Of a stretch of DNA of 64,000 bases, positions 53,673 through 62,486 are shown piece by piece (the first letter of the stretch is position 1; every line of letters starts with the position of its first letter). The notes beneath the pieces were generated by a model. It was not told the DNA's origin and ran no database searches. It saw nothing but the letters and a program-made list of their open reading frames with translations. Both the position numbers and the translations under genes were made by a program. Source of the stretch: Gammaproteobacteria bacterium (GTDB taxonomy: Bacteria; Pseudomonadota; Gammaproteobacteria; Steroidobacterales; Woeseiaceae); assembly GCA_029863125.1 (NCBI GenBank), contig JAOTWB010000004.1, positions 48,802 through 112,801 on the forward strand, read 5' to 3'.

Positions 53673-54682
53673 TTAAGAACGGCGCACCGCAAAAGGTTGC
53701 CGTCATCGGCGCCGGTTCGTGGGGAACCGCGCTGGCGCTCCAATTTGCCCGCAGCGGTTGCGACGTCAGGCTGGGCGGCCTCCTCGAGCTCGATCAGCTG
53801 GAGGCCATGGCGGCCAGCGGCGAAAACACACGCTACCTTCCCGGCGTCCGCTTTCCCGCGAACCTCGTTGCTTACCCGAAACTGGAGGAATGCCTCGAGG
53901 GCGCGCGGGACATTCTCATCGCAGTGCCCAGTCACGGCCTGCGCGATACGCTGACGGCGATCAAACCATTCCTGAACCCGGAGTCCCGCGTGTGCTGGGC
54001 CACCAAGGGCTTTGAGCTGCACACCGGCAAGTTGCCGCACCAGGTGGCGGCCGCAGTGCTTGGCGCCGAGCGCCCGATGGCCGTGTTGTCGGGACCGACG
54101 TTTGCCAAAGAGGTTGCTGAGGGACTGCCGACCGCGCTGACTATCGCCGCCAACAACAGCGACTTTGCGCAAGCGCTGGCCGTCGGCTTGTCCAGCGACA
54201 AGTTTCGCGCCTACACCTCCGATGACATGATCGGTGTCGAAGTCGGGGGCGCCGTAAAGAACGTCCTCGCAATCGGTGCCGGCATGTCCGATGGCCTGGG
54301 GTTCGGCGCCAATACGAGGATTGCGTTGATCAATCGCGGTCTCGTCGAAATGACGCGTCTTGGCGTTGCGCTCGGCGCCAGCAAAGAGACCTTTATGGGC
54401 CTGGCCTGCATGGGCGACCTCGTGCTGACCTGTACGGACAATCTCTCGCGAAACCGGCGTATGGGATTGGCGCTGGCGAAAGGCATGACCGTGGACGAGG
54501 CCAGGGCAGAAATCCAGCAGGTTGTCGAGGGCGTCATGGCGGCGGAAGCCGTCAAGGAAGTCGCCGACGAGCTTGGCATCGAAATGCCGATTTGCGATCA
54601 GATCTACCGGATCCTTTATGAGGGAGCCTCGCCGCGCGAAGCCGTCGAGACGCTGATGACCCGGCAGCTCAAGCCCGAATAG
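53672..54682 (+). CDS. gpsA: NAD(P)H-dependent glycerol-3-phosphate dehydrogenase, probable ATT start
   Basis: 336 residues. It makes sn-glycerol 3-phosphate for phospholipids. The Rossmann motif VAVIGAGSWGTALAL comes at residues about 9-23. VLSGPTFAKEVAEG and the catalytic-Lys region GVEVGGAVKNVLAI follow, then NTRIALINRGLVEMTRLG. No ATG, GTG or TTG in frame precedes the Rossmann loop; the first ATG (53807) would remove it. ATT at 53672 follows GGAG by 8 bases and yields IKNGAPQKVAVIG, the normal length. CTG at 53669 is a second option. Confidence 0.93.
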   Translation: MKNGAPQKVAVIGAGSWGTALALQFARSGCDVRLGGLLELDQLEAMAASGENTRYLPGVRFPANLVAYPKLEECLEGARDILIAVPSHGLRDTLTAIKPFLNPESRVCWATKGFELHTGKLPHQVAAAVLGAERPMAVLSGPTFAKEVAEGLPTALTIAANNSDFAQALAVGLSSDKFRAYTSDDMIGVEVGGAVKNVLAIGAGMSDGLGFGANTRIALINRGLVEMTRLGVALGASKETFMGLACMGDLVLTCTDNLSRNRRMGLALAKGMTVDEARAEIQQVVEGVMAAEAVKEVADELGIEMPICDQIYRILYEGASPREAVETLMTRQLKPE

Positions 54683-54708
54683 GAACGCCCCGGCCGCAGC
54701 CGCCCGCG

Positions 54709-55173
54709 CTAACGACCGCCCGCAAACCCCAGCTGCCGCCAGGCCTCGTAGACGAGGACCGCGGCTGCGTTCGACAGATTGAGGCTGCGACTGTTTGCTG
54801 TCATCGGTAGCCGCAGTCGCTGTTCCCGAGGTACCGACTCGAGCACGGCCTGCGGCAGCCCCCGCGTCTCCGGCCCGAGAAGAAACGCATCCCCTTGTCT
54901 GAATTCCGGCGCGTCATGGCGCGTAGCGGCGCGCGTGCTCAGGGTGAAAACGCGGGGCCCGCCGAGCGCTTCTAAGCAATCGTCGAGCGATGCGTGTGTC
55001 GTCACGCTCGCAAACTCGCGGTAGTCGAGCCCGGCCCGTTTGAGCCTCGGCGCATCGAGTTCGAACCCCAGCGGTTCGACGAGATGCAGCTGCACACCCG
55101 TGTTTGCGCAAAGGCGAATAATGTTGCCGGTGTTGGGCGGTATTTCAGGCTCGTAAAGGATAAGGCTAAACAT
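54709..55173 (-). CDS. trmL: tRNA (cytidine(34)-2'-O)-methyltransferase TrmL
   Basis: 154-residue SPOUT methyltransferase that 2'-O-methylates the wobble base of tRNA-Leu species. Conserved blocks: [21 protein letters not shown] at the N-terminus, [11 protein letters not shown] in the knot and [23 protein letters not shown] at the C-terminus. ATG 55173 (MFSLILYEP) is the family start. It converges on gpsA and is divergent from the dihydroorotate dehydrogenase gene with 26 bp between starts. Confidence 0.94.
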   Translation of the reverse strand: MFSLILYEPEIPPNTGNIIRLCANTGVQLHLVEPLGFELDAPRLKRAGLDYREFASVTTHASLDDCLEALGGPRVFTLSTRAATRHDAPEFRQGDAFLLGPETRGLPQAVLESVPREQRLRLPMTANSRSLNLSNAAAVLVYEAWRQLGFAGGR

Positions 55174-55199
55174 ATAAAACCCTGTAGAATGCCGCTGCC

Positions 55200-56129
55200 A
55201 TGTCAAGCGCTCTATTACACACTGATTTGTGCGGCGTATCGATGGCTTCGCCCATTGTCCTGCTATCGGGTTGCGTTGGTTTCGGCGAGGAATATACGCG
55301 TGTCGTTGGCTTCTCCAACGAGGACGTCGGCGCCGTGGTCCTCAAGGGCACGACAGGCGACATGCGCCTCGGCAATCCGCCGCATCGCGTCTGCGAAACA
55401 CCGGAGGGCATGCTGAATGCGATCGGCCTGCAGAATCCGGGCGTAGACAGGGTTGTCGATGAAATATTGCCGGGCCTCGATTTTTCGGAGACTCGCTTTT
55501 TTGCGAATGTGTCGGGCTCGACGATCGAAGAATATGAGCGCGTCACAAAGCGCTTCGACGACTCGGACATCGATGCAATCGAAATCAACATCTCATGCCC
55601 GAACGTCAGGGAAGGTGGCGTTCAGTTCGGCAACGATCCGGAGATGTCGGCGCGCGTCGTCGCTGCCTGTCGAGAACAGACGACAAAACCTGTTATCACC
55701 AAGCTGTCGCCGAACCAGACCGACATTGAGGAAAACGCGCGCCTGTGCATCGAGGCCGGCACCGATGGTTTTGCCGTGATCAACACGGTTATGGGCATGG
55801 CTATCGACGGCGAGACCCGACGGCCGATTATCGGCAATGTGCGCGGCGGGCTTTCCGGGCCGGCGATAAAGCCCATCGCTTTGCTCAAGGTGCACCAGGT
55901 TTTCGGGGTCGCGAAACGGCACGACATTCCCATTATCGGGCAGGGCGGCATTACGACCGCCAAAGACGCGATCGAGTTTATCGTCGCCGGGGCCTCAGCA
56001 GTAGGCATCGGCACGGCGCTGTTCTACGATCCGCTCGTCTGCAAAAAGATCAACGCAGGTATCGTCGATTACCTCGGGCGCCACGGGATGAGGTCCATTG
56101 CGGAGCTGGTCGGCTCGCTGCAGACTTGA
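55200..56129 (+). CDS. Dihydroorotate dehydrogenase-like protein (class 1B type)
   Basis: 309-residue FMN TIM barrel. It has [15 protein letters not shown] and [18 protein letters not shown], then [11 protein letters not shown], which contains the Cys base of class 1 enzymes. [49 protein letters not shown] and [11 protein letters not shown] follow. Class 1B enzymes oxidise dihydroorotate in pyrimidine synthesis with an NAD-linked PyrK partner. No pyrK is next to it, and most gammaproteobacteria use membrane class 2 PyrD. The substrate could therefore differ; dihydropyrimidine-related dehydrogenases share this core. Confidence 0.85.
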   Translation: MSSALLHTDLCGVSMASPIVLLSGCVGFGEEYTRVVGFSNEDVGAVVLKGTTGDMRLGNPPHRVCETPEGMLNAIGLQNPGVDRVVDEILPGLDFSETRFFANVSGSTIEEYERVTKRFDDSDIDAIEINISCPNVREGGVQFGNDPEMSARVVAACREQTTKPVITKLSPNQTDIEENARLCIEAGTDGFAVINTVMGMAIDGETRRPIIGNVRGGLSGPAIKPIALLKVHQVFGVAKRHDIPIIGQGGITTAKDAIEFIVAGASAVGIGTALFYDPLVCKKINAGIVDYLGRHGMRSIAELVGSLQT

Positions 56130-56133
56130 ATGC

Positions 56134-56180
56134 GGACATTCTTAATTTAATGTACTAAATACATTAAATTAAGAATGTCC
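56134..56180. repeat. 47-bp near-perfect palindrome
   Basis: Two perfect 21-bp arms at 56134-56154 and 56160-56180, starting GGACATTCTTAATTTAATG and ending with its inverse, separated by CTAAA. It is strongly AT-rich inside a GC-rich region and starts 5 bp after the preceding stop. It lacks a U-tract. The sequence looks like the terminal repeat of a small mobile or RAYT-related element, or could act as an mRNA end hairpin. Confidence 0.75.
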
Positions 56181-56243
56181 CCACCAACGCTACGACATGG
56201 CATAAGCTAGTACATCCATTGGACAAACTCTCGGGAGAGGCAA

Positions 56244-56651
56244 ATGAAGAGCATGCCCAAGATCGGTACTTACATGGATACCGTCGTGCCCACCCTCAGC
56301 CCCGATACCCGCATCATGGAAGCCGTCGATTTTCTCCTGCGTCATCGAGTCACCGGCGCGCCGGTGGTGGACTCGGACGGCGAGCTGGTAGGTATCATCA
56401 CCGAAACAGACCTGCTCAAGCTGGTCACCGAAGGCGTTCAGGGTGAGCCTCCCACTGACGCAACCGTCGCGGAGTACATGACCAGGGACGTTGTGACCGT
56501 ACCTCCCACGGTCGACATCTACTATATTGCGGGCATGTTCCTGGCCAACAAGTTCCGGCGCCTTCCGGTCGTCGAAAACGGCAAGATCGTCGGCGCGATC
56601 ACGCGCTTTGATCTCCTGCGCGTCATAAGGACGCATTCGAACATACGCTGA
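56244..56651 (+). CDS. Tandem CBS-domain protein
   Basis: 135 residues made of two CBS domains: DTVVPTLSPDTRIMEAVDFL...GAPVVDSDGELVGIITETDLL and VAEYMTRDVVTVPPTVDIYYI...RRLPVVENGKIVGAITRFDLL. Such pairs bind adenine nucleotides and regulate a partner. No enzyme domain is attached. ATG 56244 follows GGAGAGGC. The gene converges on ntrC; the 47-bp gap holds an inverted repeat GCGGCGC/GCGCCGC (56652-56658/56685-56691). Confidence 0.9.
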   Translation: MKSMPKIGTYMDTVVPTLSPDTRIMEAVDFLLRHRVTGAPVVDSDGELVGIITETDLLKLVTEGVQGEPPTDATVAEYMTRDVVTVPPTVDIYYIAGMFLANKFRRLPVVENGKIVGAITRFDLLRVIRTHSNIR

Positions 56652-56698
56652 GCGGCGCCGTATTCGGTACCGCCCGGCCGGCCCGCGCCGCGGTCGAT

Positions 56699-58099
56699 CT
56701 AGTCCAGCTGTAGCGCCTTCATTTTTCTTGCCAGCGTGTTCCTTCCCCACCCCAGCAGTTTTGCCGCCTCCTGCCGGTGGCCGTTGGTCTGGGACATCGC
56801 GGTCTCGATCAGCGTCTTTTCGAATTCCGGCAGCGCCGTATCGAGCAAAGGCGCATCGCCGTCGTGCAGCTCGCGCTCGGCCCATGCCGCCAATACTCGC
56901 GTCCACTCCTTCGCGGCGCGCTTCGGCGACTCGCTGCCGCCGAGGTCGCCCGGAATGTCCTCCGCAGTGATTACGCTGCCGGGCGCCGTTACCGTTAGCC
57001 GGCGACTCGCGTTCACCAACTGGCGCACGTTGCCGGGCCACGCAAACGCCTTGAGTGCATGCATCGCCTCGTCGTCGATGGTTTTTGCTGCCGCGCCAAG
57101 CTCGTTTGCGGCTTCGGCCAGGTAGTGTTTGAGCAACAGCGGGATATCATCGCGCCGCTGCCGTAGCGGCGGCGTATTTATGCGTATCACATTCAGGCGG
57201 TGAAAAAGGTCTTCGCGGAAGCGGGACTCCTTCACCGCCCGCGCGAGGTCCTGGTTGGTTGCCGCGATAACGCGGACGTCCACCTTGATCGGGGTCTGCC
57301 CGCCCACGCGATAGAACTCGCTTTCGGCGAGAACCCGCAGCAGTCGCGTTTGCAGCGCCGGCGACATATCGCCGATCTCGTCCAGGAACAGCGTGCCGCC
57401 ATCGGCCTGCTCAAAGCGCCCGATGCGCCGGGAATCGGCGCCCGTAAATGCGCCCCTCTCGTGCCCGAAAAGCTCGGACTCGAGGAGTTCCGCGGCAATC
57501 GCAGACGTGTTCAGCGCAACGAAAGGCTTATCGGCGCGCGGGCTGTGATCGTGCAGGGCGCGTGCGACGAGCTCCTTGCCCGTGCCAGATTCACCGGTAA
57601 TCAGAACGGTCATACTCGTGCCCGCCAGTCGGCCGATCGAGCGAAAGACCTCCTGCATAGCCGGTGCCTGTCCGATCATCGAAGCAATGCCGTCGGTTGG
57701 CGTCGCCGGCACGTGGCCGCTCTTGCCGGTGACGTTTGCGGCCTTGCGCACGAGTTCGACGGCCTCATCGATATCGAAGGGTTTCGGCAGGTACTCGAAC
57801 GCACCGCCCTTGTAAGCGGCGACGGCGCTTTCGAGATCCGAATGCGCCGTGATCACGATGATCGGCAGGTCCGGAAGGCTGCCGCGCAGCCGCTCGAGGA
57901 GCGCGATACCGCTCATCCCCGGCATGCGTACGTCCGTAATCAGGACATCCGGAGCGTCTTCATCGATCGCTTCGAGCAAGTGTTCGGCCCGCTCGAAACT
58001 GCGGGTCTCGATGTCGGCCTGCTTGAGGGCTTTTTCCAGCACCCACCGCACCGACTGGTCGTCGTCCACGATCCATGCGCTCAAGGGGGCGTCAGCCAT
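56699..58099 (-). CDS. ntrC: Nitrogen regulation response regulator NtrC
   Basis: 466 residues. The receiver domain has the phosphoacceptor Asp in DVLITDVRMPGMSG. The AAA+ sigma54-activator domain has GESGTGKE (Walker A), GAFTGA (the sigma54 contact loop) and GGTLFLDEIGDM. The C-terminal Fis-type helix-turn-helix is NGHRQEAAKLLGWGRNTLARKMK. It activates glnA through the boxes at 61377-61424. ATG at 58099 overlaps the ntrB stop by 8 bp. Confidence 0.97.
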   Translation of the reverse strand: MADAPLSAWIVDDDQSVRWVLEKALKQADIETRSFERAEHLLEAIDEDAPDVLITDVRMPGMSGIALLERLRGSLPDLPIIVITAHSDLESAVAAYKGGAFEYLPKPFDIDEAVELVRKAANVTGKSGHVPATPTDGIASMIGQAPAMQEVFRSIGRLAGTSMTVLITGESGTGKELVARALHDHSPRADKPFVALNTSAIAAELLESELFGHERGAFTGADSRRIGRFEQADGGTLFLDEIGDMSPALQTRLLRVLAESEFYRVGGQTPIKVDVRVIAATNQDLARAVKESRFREDLFHRLNVIRINTPPLRQRRDDIPLLLKHYLAEAANELGAAAKTIDDEAMHALKAFAWPGNVRQLVNASRRLTVTAPGSVITAEDIPGDLGGSESPKRAAKEWTRVLAAWAERELHDGDAPLLDTALPEFEKTLIETAMSQTNGHRQEAAKLLGWGRNTLARKMKALQLD

Positions 58100-59126
58100 T
58101 GGTGTTTACTCCCGTATGTTTGATCGGAATGCGAACGTAGAAAACGGTGCGGCCAGGGCGGCTTTCGAATTCGATCAGCCCGTCGTGACGGCTAATCAGT
58201 TCCTGTGCCGCCGGCAAGCCGAGGCCCGTGCCTTCGGGACGGCTCGTGACCAGCGGGTAGAAAACCGAGTCCTGCAGGTCGCGCGGGATGCCGGGGCCGT
58301 CGTCTTCGATCTCGATCGAAGCAATGACCCGGTGTCGAATGTCGCCGATCGTGTAATTGGTCGCCGCCCGGCTTCTGAGCGTCAGCGTGCCCTGGCCGTC
58401 CAGCGCGGCACAGGCATTGCGCACCAGGTTCAGAAACGCCTGTACCATCTGGTCCCGGTCGAGATCTATCGCCGGTAGTCCCGGATCATAGTCCCGTCGA
58501 ATTCTCGGCGCTTTATCATGCTCCGCCTCCACGATTCTGACGACGTATTCGAGCAGCTCATGGACGTTGACGGGCTCCTTGTTCGGCGGGCCACCCGGTC
58601 CCAGCAGCGTATTGACCAGCGCAGCCAGCCGATCCGTTTCACTGATGACAACGTCGGTATACTCACGGAGTTCCTCGTCGGAAAGCTGCCGCTCGAGCAG
58701 CTGCGCTGCGCCGCGTATCCCGCCCAGGGGATTTTTTATTTCATGCGCCAGCTGCCGAATCATCTGTCGCCCGGCACCGTGCTGAATCAACAGGGCGTTT
58801 TCGCGGCTGATCTGTGAGCGGCGCGTGACGTCCGTGATTTCGACAAGCACACACGCGTCGCTCGTTGCGATCGGTGATACCCGGCAATCCACAATTCTTT
58901 CATGGGCGTGCACCTCGGTCGGGGCAAGCCGCATCTCGTTCGCATAGTAGTCTCCGGTGGACATTACGCGACTCAGGATGTCGCGCATTTCGGGTTCGTC
59001 GTCGACAAGTCGCAGCAGCGACTTGCCGTAAGCGCGCTGCTGACTGATGCCCAGAATATTTTCAGCAGCCGGGTTGATTCCGACAATAAGGAGGTGCTCG
59101 TCCAGCAGGACGATACCCGAGCTCAA
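58092..59126 (-). CDS. ntrB: Nitrogen regulation sensor kinase NtrB (start uncertain)
   Basis: A PAS domain (GIVLLDEHLLIVGINPAAENIL) is followed by the His-kinase domain: phospho-His in RQLAHEIKNPLGGIRGAAQLL, N-box VRNACAAL, DDGPGIP and EGTGLGLPAAQ. It is soluble, like E. coli NtrB, which is controlled by PII. The TTG at 59126 is the first canonical start near the right place, but similarity to NtrB seems to reach a little further (AINIVDSL). No canonical start is there; ACG 59162 and ATC 59144 are in frame. The GTG at 59459 would overlap half the upstream gene. Confidence 0.9.
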   Translation of the reverse strand: MSSGIVLLDEHLLIVGINPAAENILGISQQRAYGKSLLRLVDDEPEMRDILSRVMSTGDYYANEMRLAPTEVHAHERIVDCRVSPIATSDACVLVEITDVTRRSQISRENALLIQHGAGRQMIRQLAHEIKNPLGGIRGAAQLLERQLSDEELREYTDVVISETDRLAALVNTLLGPGGPPNKEPVNVHELLEYVVRIVEAEHDKAPRIRRDYDPGLPAIDLDRDQMVQAFLNLVRNACAALDGQGTLTLRSRAATNYTIGDIRHRVIASIEIEDDGPGIPRDLQDSVFYPLVTSRPEGTGLGLPAAQELISRHDGLIEFESRPGRTVFYVRIPIKHTGVNTNG

Positions 59127-59212
59127 GGAGTCAACGATATTGATCGCATTACGGCGGAGCGTTCCGCCATTGCCGGAGCCGCCTTCGCCGGGACGGCCGG
59201 CCGCTGTCTCGC

Positions 59213-59737
59213 CTAGCGGAACCTTACCGTGTTCTGCTGCACGTAAAACCGGTTCGGCAGACTGCGAATCATGAGGTTGCCCGCTTCGTCCAGCACCTCC
59301 GCCTGGATGTTGTGAACGCCGCGGTAGACCTCCTGCAGCTGGAAGGTCGTCCCCTCGACCGTCCGCGCCACCCCGTCGAAATAAACCCGTACCTCGTGGT
59401 TCGGCTGCAGCGCCGGGCTCAGTGCCAGCGATACGTTCAGGATGCCCTCTATGTTCCACAGCGTTTCTTCCGCCGCCGGGGCAACGATCTCGAGACTCGT
59501 ATAGCTAAACGGCTGCGCAACAGCACCGCTCGCTTCCGCGTCCGGTGCAGGGCTCGTCGTCGGTCTGGCCGTCTGCGAGCGGCTGCGTGATTTATCCAGC
59601 CGCACGATTTCCGCTCCAGGGTGCGGCCGATCGGAGAAATGGACGACGCCGTCTTCGTCCGTCCACTTGTAGGTATCTGCCAGCGCGCTGCTGGCGACAA
59701 ACAGTCCCAGGAGAATGAAAATTGCTCGTATTGCCAT
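59213..59737 (-). CDS. DUF4124 domain-containing exported protein
   Basis: 174 residues. A signal peptide (about 1-20, ending ALA-DT) precedes the DUF4124 block TYKWTDEDGVVHFSDRPHPGAE. A Ser/Thr/Pro linker leads to a C-terminal beta-sandwich-like domain (VRVYFDGVARTVEGTTFQL). DUF4124 proteins between glnA and ntrB are common in gammaproteobacteria; the function is unknown. It is in the same direction as glnA and ntrB. Confidence 0.88.
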   Translation of the reverse strand: MAIRAIFILLGLFVASSALADTYKWTDEDGVVHFSDRPHPGAEIVRLDKSRSRSQTARPTTSPAPDAEASGAVAQPFSYTSLEIVAPAAEETLWNIEGILNVSLALSPALQPNHEVRVYFDGVARTVEGTTFQLQEVYRGVHNIQAEVLDEAGNLMIRSLPNRFYVQQNTVRFR

Positions 59738-59776
59738 TGAATGAGCATAGCAGCGTCGGGGTTCTTCGGGCTAGTA

Positions 59777-59801
59777 GCCGGGCGACATAATGTCGCCCGG
59801 C
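59777..59801. terminator. Hairpin after glnA
   Basis: 12-bp arms GCCGGGCGACAT / ATGTCGCCCGGC around a single A, located 16 bp past the glnA stop. No U-run follows, so it could cap the abundant glnA mRNA or attenuate read-through into the DUF4124/ntrBC genes. Confidence 0.5.
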
Positions 59802-59816
59802 CCTCGTCTTTCGCCC

Positions 59817-61226
59817 TTACAGGCTGTAATACATGTCGAATTCCACCGGATGCGTCGTCATTCGGAGGCGCGTGACATTGCCCATCTTGAGCTCAATATA
59901 CGCGTCGATCAGGTCGTCACTAAAAACGTCGCCGGCTTTGAGAAAGTCCCGATCTGCATCAAGCGATTCCAGGGCCTCGTCGAGCGAGAACGCAACCAGC
60001 TGCAGCTGTTTTTCTTCCTCGGGCGGCAGGTCGTACAGATCCTTGTCCATGGCATCACCGGGGTGGGTCTTGTTCTGGATGCCGTCGAGGCCCGCCATCA
60101 TCATTGCAGAGAAAGCGAGGTAGGGATTTGCCATCGAGTCCGGAAAGCGCACCTCGATACGCCGGCCCTTGGGATTGGCGATATAGGGAATGCGAATGGA
60201 CGCCGAACGATTGCGCGCCGAATACGCGAGAATCGTCGGCGCCTCGAAACCGGGTACCAGGCGCTTGTAGCTGTTGGTCGACGGGTTGGTGAATGCGTTG
60301 ATGGCTTTTGCGTGTTTAATAACGCCGCCGATATAAAACAGCGCCGTCTCGGACAGTCCGCCATAGCCATCGCCCGAGAACAGGTTCTTGCCCTTCTTGA
60401 ACAGGGACTGGTGCACGTGCATGCCGTTGCCGTTGTCGTTCACGAGTGGTTTGGGCATGAACGTTGCGGTCTTGCCGTACGCGTGCGCGACGTTGTGAAC
60501 GACGTATTTGAGGATCTGCACTTCATCGGCTTTGCGCACCAGCGTGTTGAATTTCGCGCCGATTTCGCACTGGCCTGCCGTCGCGACCTCGTGATGGTGC
60601 ACCTCCGTCACGACGCCGAGCTCCTCGAGCGCAAGGCACATGGCGCCGCGTATGTCGTGCAACGAATCGACGGGTGGCACGGGGAAATAACCGCCTTTTA
60701 CGGTTGGCCGATGACCCGTGTTGCCCTCTTCCAGGCTGCGGTCCGTATTCCACGCGCCCTCGTCCGAGTCGACTTTGTAAAATGCACCCTGCATGCTGTC
60801 GTCCCACGACACATTATCGAACACGAAGAACTCGTTCTCCGGACCAAAATAGGCGGCATCGGCGATGCCCGTTGACTTCAGGTACGCCTCGGCGCGGTCG
60901 GCCAGCGAACGCGGGCAGCGATCATAGCCCTGCATCGTTGCAGGCTCGACGACCGTGCAGCGCAGATTCATCGTGAGTTCGTCGGGAAAAATATCGAGTA
61001 CCGCGGAAGCGGGATCCGGCATCAGGATCATGTCGGACTCGTTGATCCCTTTCCACCCTGAAATGGAGGACCCGTCAAACATTTTGCCGTCCTCGAACAG
61101 GTCGTCGTCGACCGTGTGTGCGGGCACTGTTACGTGTTGTTCTTTGCCAATCGTGTCCGTGAAACGAAAATCGACAAACTTGACCTCTGCCTCTTTGATT
61201 TGGGCGAGTACCTCTGCGGGCGTCAT
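59817..61226 (-). CDS. glnA: Glutamine synthetase type I
   Basis: 469 residues, dodecameric GSI-beta type. It condenses glutamate and ammonia with ATP. Visible blocks: [17 protein letters not shown], the ATP-binding [17 protein letters not shown] (preceded by VNDNG), [17 protein letters not shown] and the adenylylation loop [12 protein letters not shown] with the target Tyr. ATG 61226 follows GGAGGAAAG. It is controlled by the sigma54 promoter and NtrC sites upstream, and its product activity by GlnE (not in window). Confidence 0.98.
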   Translation of the reverse strand: MTPAEVLAQIKEAEVKFVDFRFTDTIGKEQHVTVPAHTVDDDLFEDGKMFDGSSISGWKGINESDMILMPDPASAVLDIFPDELTMNLRCTVVEPATMQGYDRCPRSLADRAEAYLKSTGIADAAYFGPENEFFVFDNVSWDDSMQGAFYKVDSDEGAWNTDRSLEEGNTGHRPTVKGGYFPVPPVDSLHDIRGAMCLALEELGVVTEVHHHEVATAGQCEIGAKFNTLVRKADEVQILKYVVHNVAHAYGKTATFMPKPLVNDNGNGMHVHQSLFKKGKNLFSGDGYGGLSETALFYIGGVIKHAKAINAFTNPSTNSYKRLVPGFEAPTILAYSARNRSASIRIPYIANPKGRRIEVRFPDSMANPYLAFSAMMMAGLDGIQNKTHPGDAMDKDLYDLPPEEEKQLQLVAFSLDEALESLDADRDFLKAGDVFSDDLIDAYIELKMGNVTRLRMTTHPVEFDMYYSL

Positions 61227-61298
61227 GGATCTTTCCTCCAGGTTGTTGTTGCGCGAAATAAAGTGGCCGCCAAATGCGACCCGTTAGACGCCGTTATC

Positions 61299-61314
61299 TG
61301 CACTTAGCGTGCCA
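61299..61314 (-). promoter_or_regulatory. Sigma54 promoter of glnA
   Basis: TGGCACGCTAAGTGCA on the minus strand matches the -24/-12 consensus TGGCACG-N4-TTGCA with one mismatch and exact GG-to-GC spacing. Transcription should start near 61289, leaving a 5' leader of about 62 nt. Apart from this and the two NtrC boxes, the 318-bp gap 61227-61544 also holds a T-rich stretch (61340-61356). It must also carry the glyQ promoter. Confidence 0.85.
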
Positions 61315-61376
61315 AAAAGGCGTTTATGCTAATGCCTTGTTTTTTTTCCATTTTTCCGATGTAACGGCGGCAGGAC

Positions 61377-61393
61377 TGCACCATAATGGTGCG
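61377..61393. promoter_or_regulatory. NtrC-binding site, proximal
   Basis: TGCACCATAATGGTGCG: inverted repeat TGCACC-N5-GGTGCG, one base off the NtrC consensus TGCACC-N5-GGTGCA. Its centre lies about 96 bp upstream of the predicted glnA start. Confidence 0.8.
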
Positions 61394-61407
61394 GGTCGCC
61401 CCGTTTC

Positions 61408-61424
61408 CGCACCATTCTAGTGCA
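61408..61424. promoter_or_regulatory. NtrC-binding site, distal
   Basis: CGCACCATTCTAGTGCA: CGCACC-N5-AGTGCA, two bases off the NtrC consensus. Its centre is 31 bp (three helical turns) from the proximal site, about 127 bp upstream of the predicted start, close to the paired enhancer spacing known for enteric glnA. Confidence 0.75.
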
Positions 61425-61544
61425 AAAGAAGCAGTCTTGCACCCGGATGGCGCACGGCGTGGCGCCGTTATTTTGACGCCCGCGCCGCAGGGCCTCCTAC
61501 CGGACGCGCCCAGCCGTTATACTTCGCGCCTTTGAGCGGCCGCG

Positions 61545-62486
61545 ATGCCTGCGATGAGTGCCAACACAACAACAAACAAGCTGAGCTTTCAGGACCTGGT
61601 TCTTGCACTACAGCAATACTGGGCCGAGCGCGGCTGTGTCATCCTGCAGCCCTACGACATGGAGATGGGCGCGGGCACCTTTCACCCGGCCACGTTTCTG
61701 CGCGCGGTTGGTCCCGAGCCCTGGTCCGCGGCATACGTGCAGCCCAGCCGGCGACCGACCGACGGTCGCTACGGCGATAATCCTTTTCGCCTGCAGCATT
61801 ACTATCAATACCAGGTCGTAATCAAGCCCTCGCCGCTCGACATTCAGGACATGTACCTTGGTTCGCTGCGCGCCATCGGTATCGACCCCCTCGTGCACGA
61901 CATTCGTTTCGTGGAAGACAACTGGGAGTCTCCGACCCTCGGCGCCTGGGGCCTTGGCTGGGAGGTTTGGCTGAACGGCATGGAGATTACGCAGTTCACC
62001 TACTTCCAGCAGGTCGGCGGCCTCGAATGTCGTCCGGTAACGGGCGAGATCACCTACGGTCTCGAGCGCCTGGCCATGTACCTGCAAAACGTGGAAAGCA
62101 TTTTTGACCTCATCTGGACGGACGGGCCCCTGGGTCGCATAACGTATGGCGACGTTTATCACCAGAACGAAGTCGAACAGTCCCGCTACAATTTCGAAGA
62201 AGCCGACGTCGAGACACTGTTTGATGCCTTCGATCACGCGGAGCGCGAAAGCCAGCGGCTCATTGCGCTGGGCCTCGCTTTACCCGCCTACGAGCAAATG
62301 CTCACGGCGTCACATACCTTCAACCTGCTCGACGCAAGGCAGGCTATATCCGTGACGGAGAGGCAGCGTTTTATCCTGCGCGTCCGGACAATATCGCGCT
62401 CAATCTGCGACGCTTACTACGCCAGCCGGGAGGCGCTTGGTTTCCCGATGTTGAAATCGGTCGCCGACGAGGCGTCGGCAAAATGA
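61545..62486 (+). CDS. glyQ: Glycyl-tRNA synthetase alpha subunit
   Basis: 313-residue catalytic subunit of the heterotetrameric bacterial GlyRS. Class II motifs are seen in [20 protein letters not shown] (motif 2 region) and [12 protein letters not shown] (motif 3). [19 protein letters not shown] is a family block. ATG at 61545 or 61554 ([10 protein letters not shown]) could be the start. It overlaps glyS by 4 bp (ATGA). Confidence 0.97.
   Translation: MPAMSANTTTNKLSFQDLVLALQQYWAERGCVILQPYDMEMGAGTFHPATFLRAVGPEPWSAAYVQPSRRPTDGRYGDNPFRLQHYYQYQVVIKPSPLDIQDMYLGSLRAIGIDPLVHDIRFVEDNWESPTLGAWGLGWEVWLNGMEITQFTYFQQVGGLECRPVTGEITYGLERLAMYLQNVESIFDLIWTDGPLGRITYGDVYHQNEVEQSRYNFEEADVETLFDAFDHAERESQRLIALGLALPAYEQMLTASHTFNLLDARQAISVTERQRFILRVRTISRSICDAYYASREALGFPMLKSVADEASAK

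Noticed and set aside
59127..59459. GTG-started N-terminal extension of ntrB
   Set aside because: It overlaps the DUF4124 gene for about 245 bases and its Gly/Arg-rich translation looks like an out-of-frame reading.
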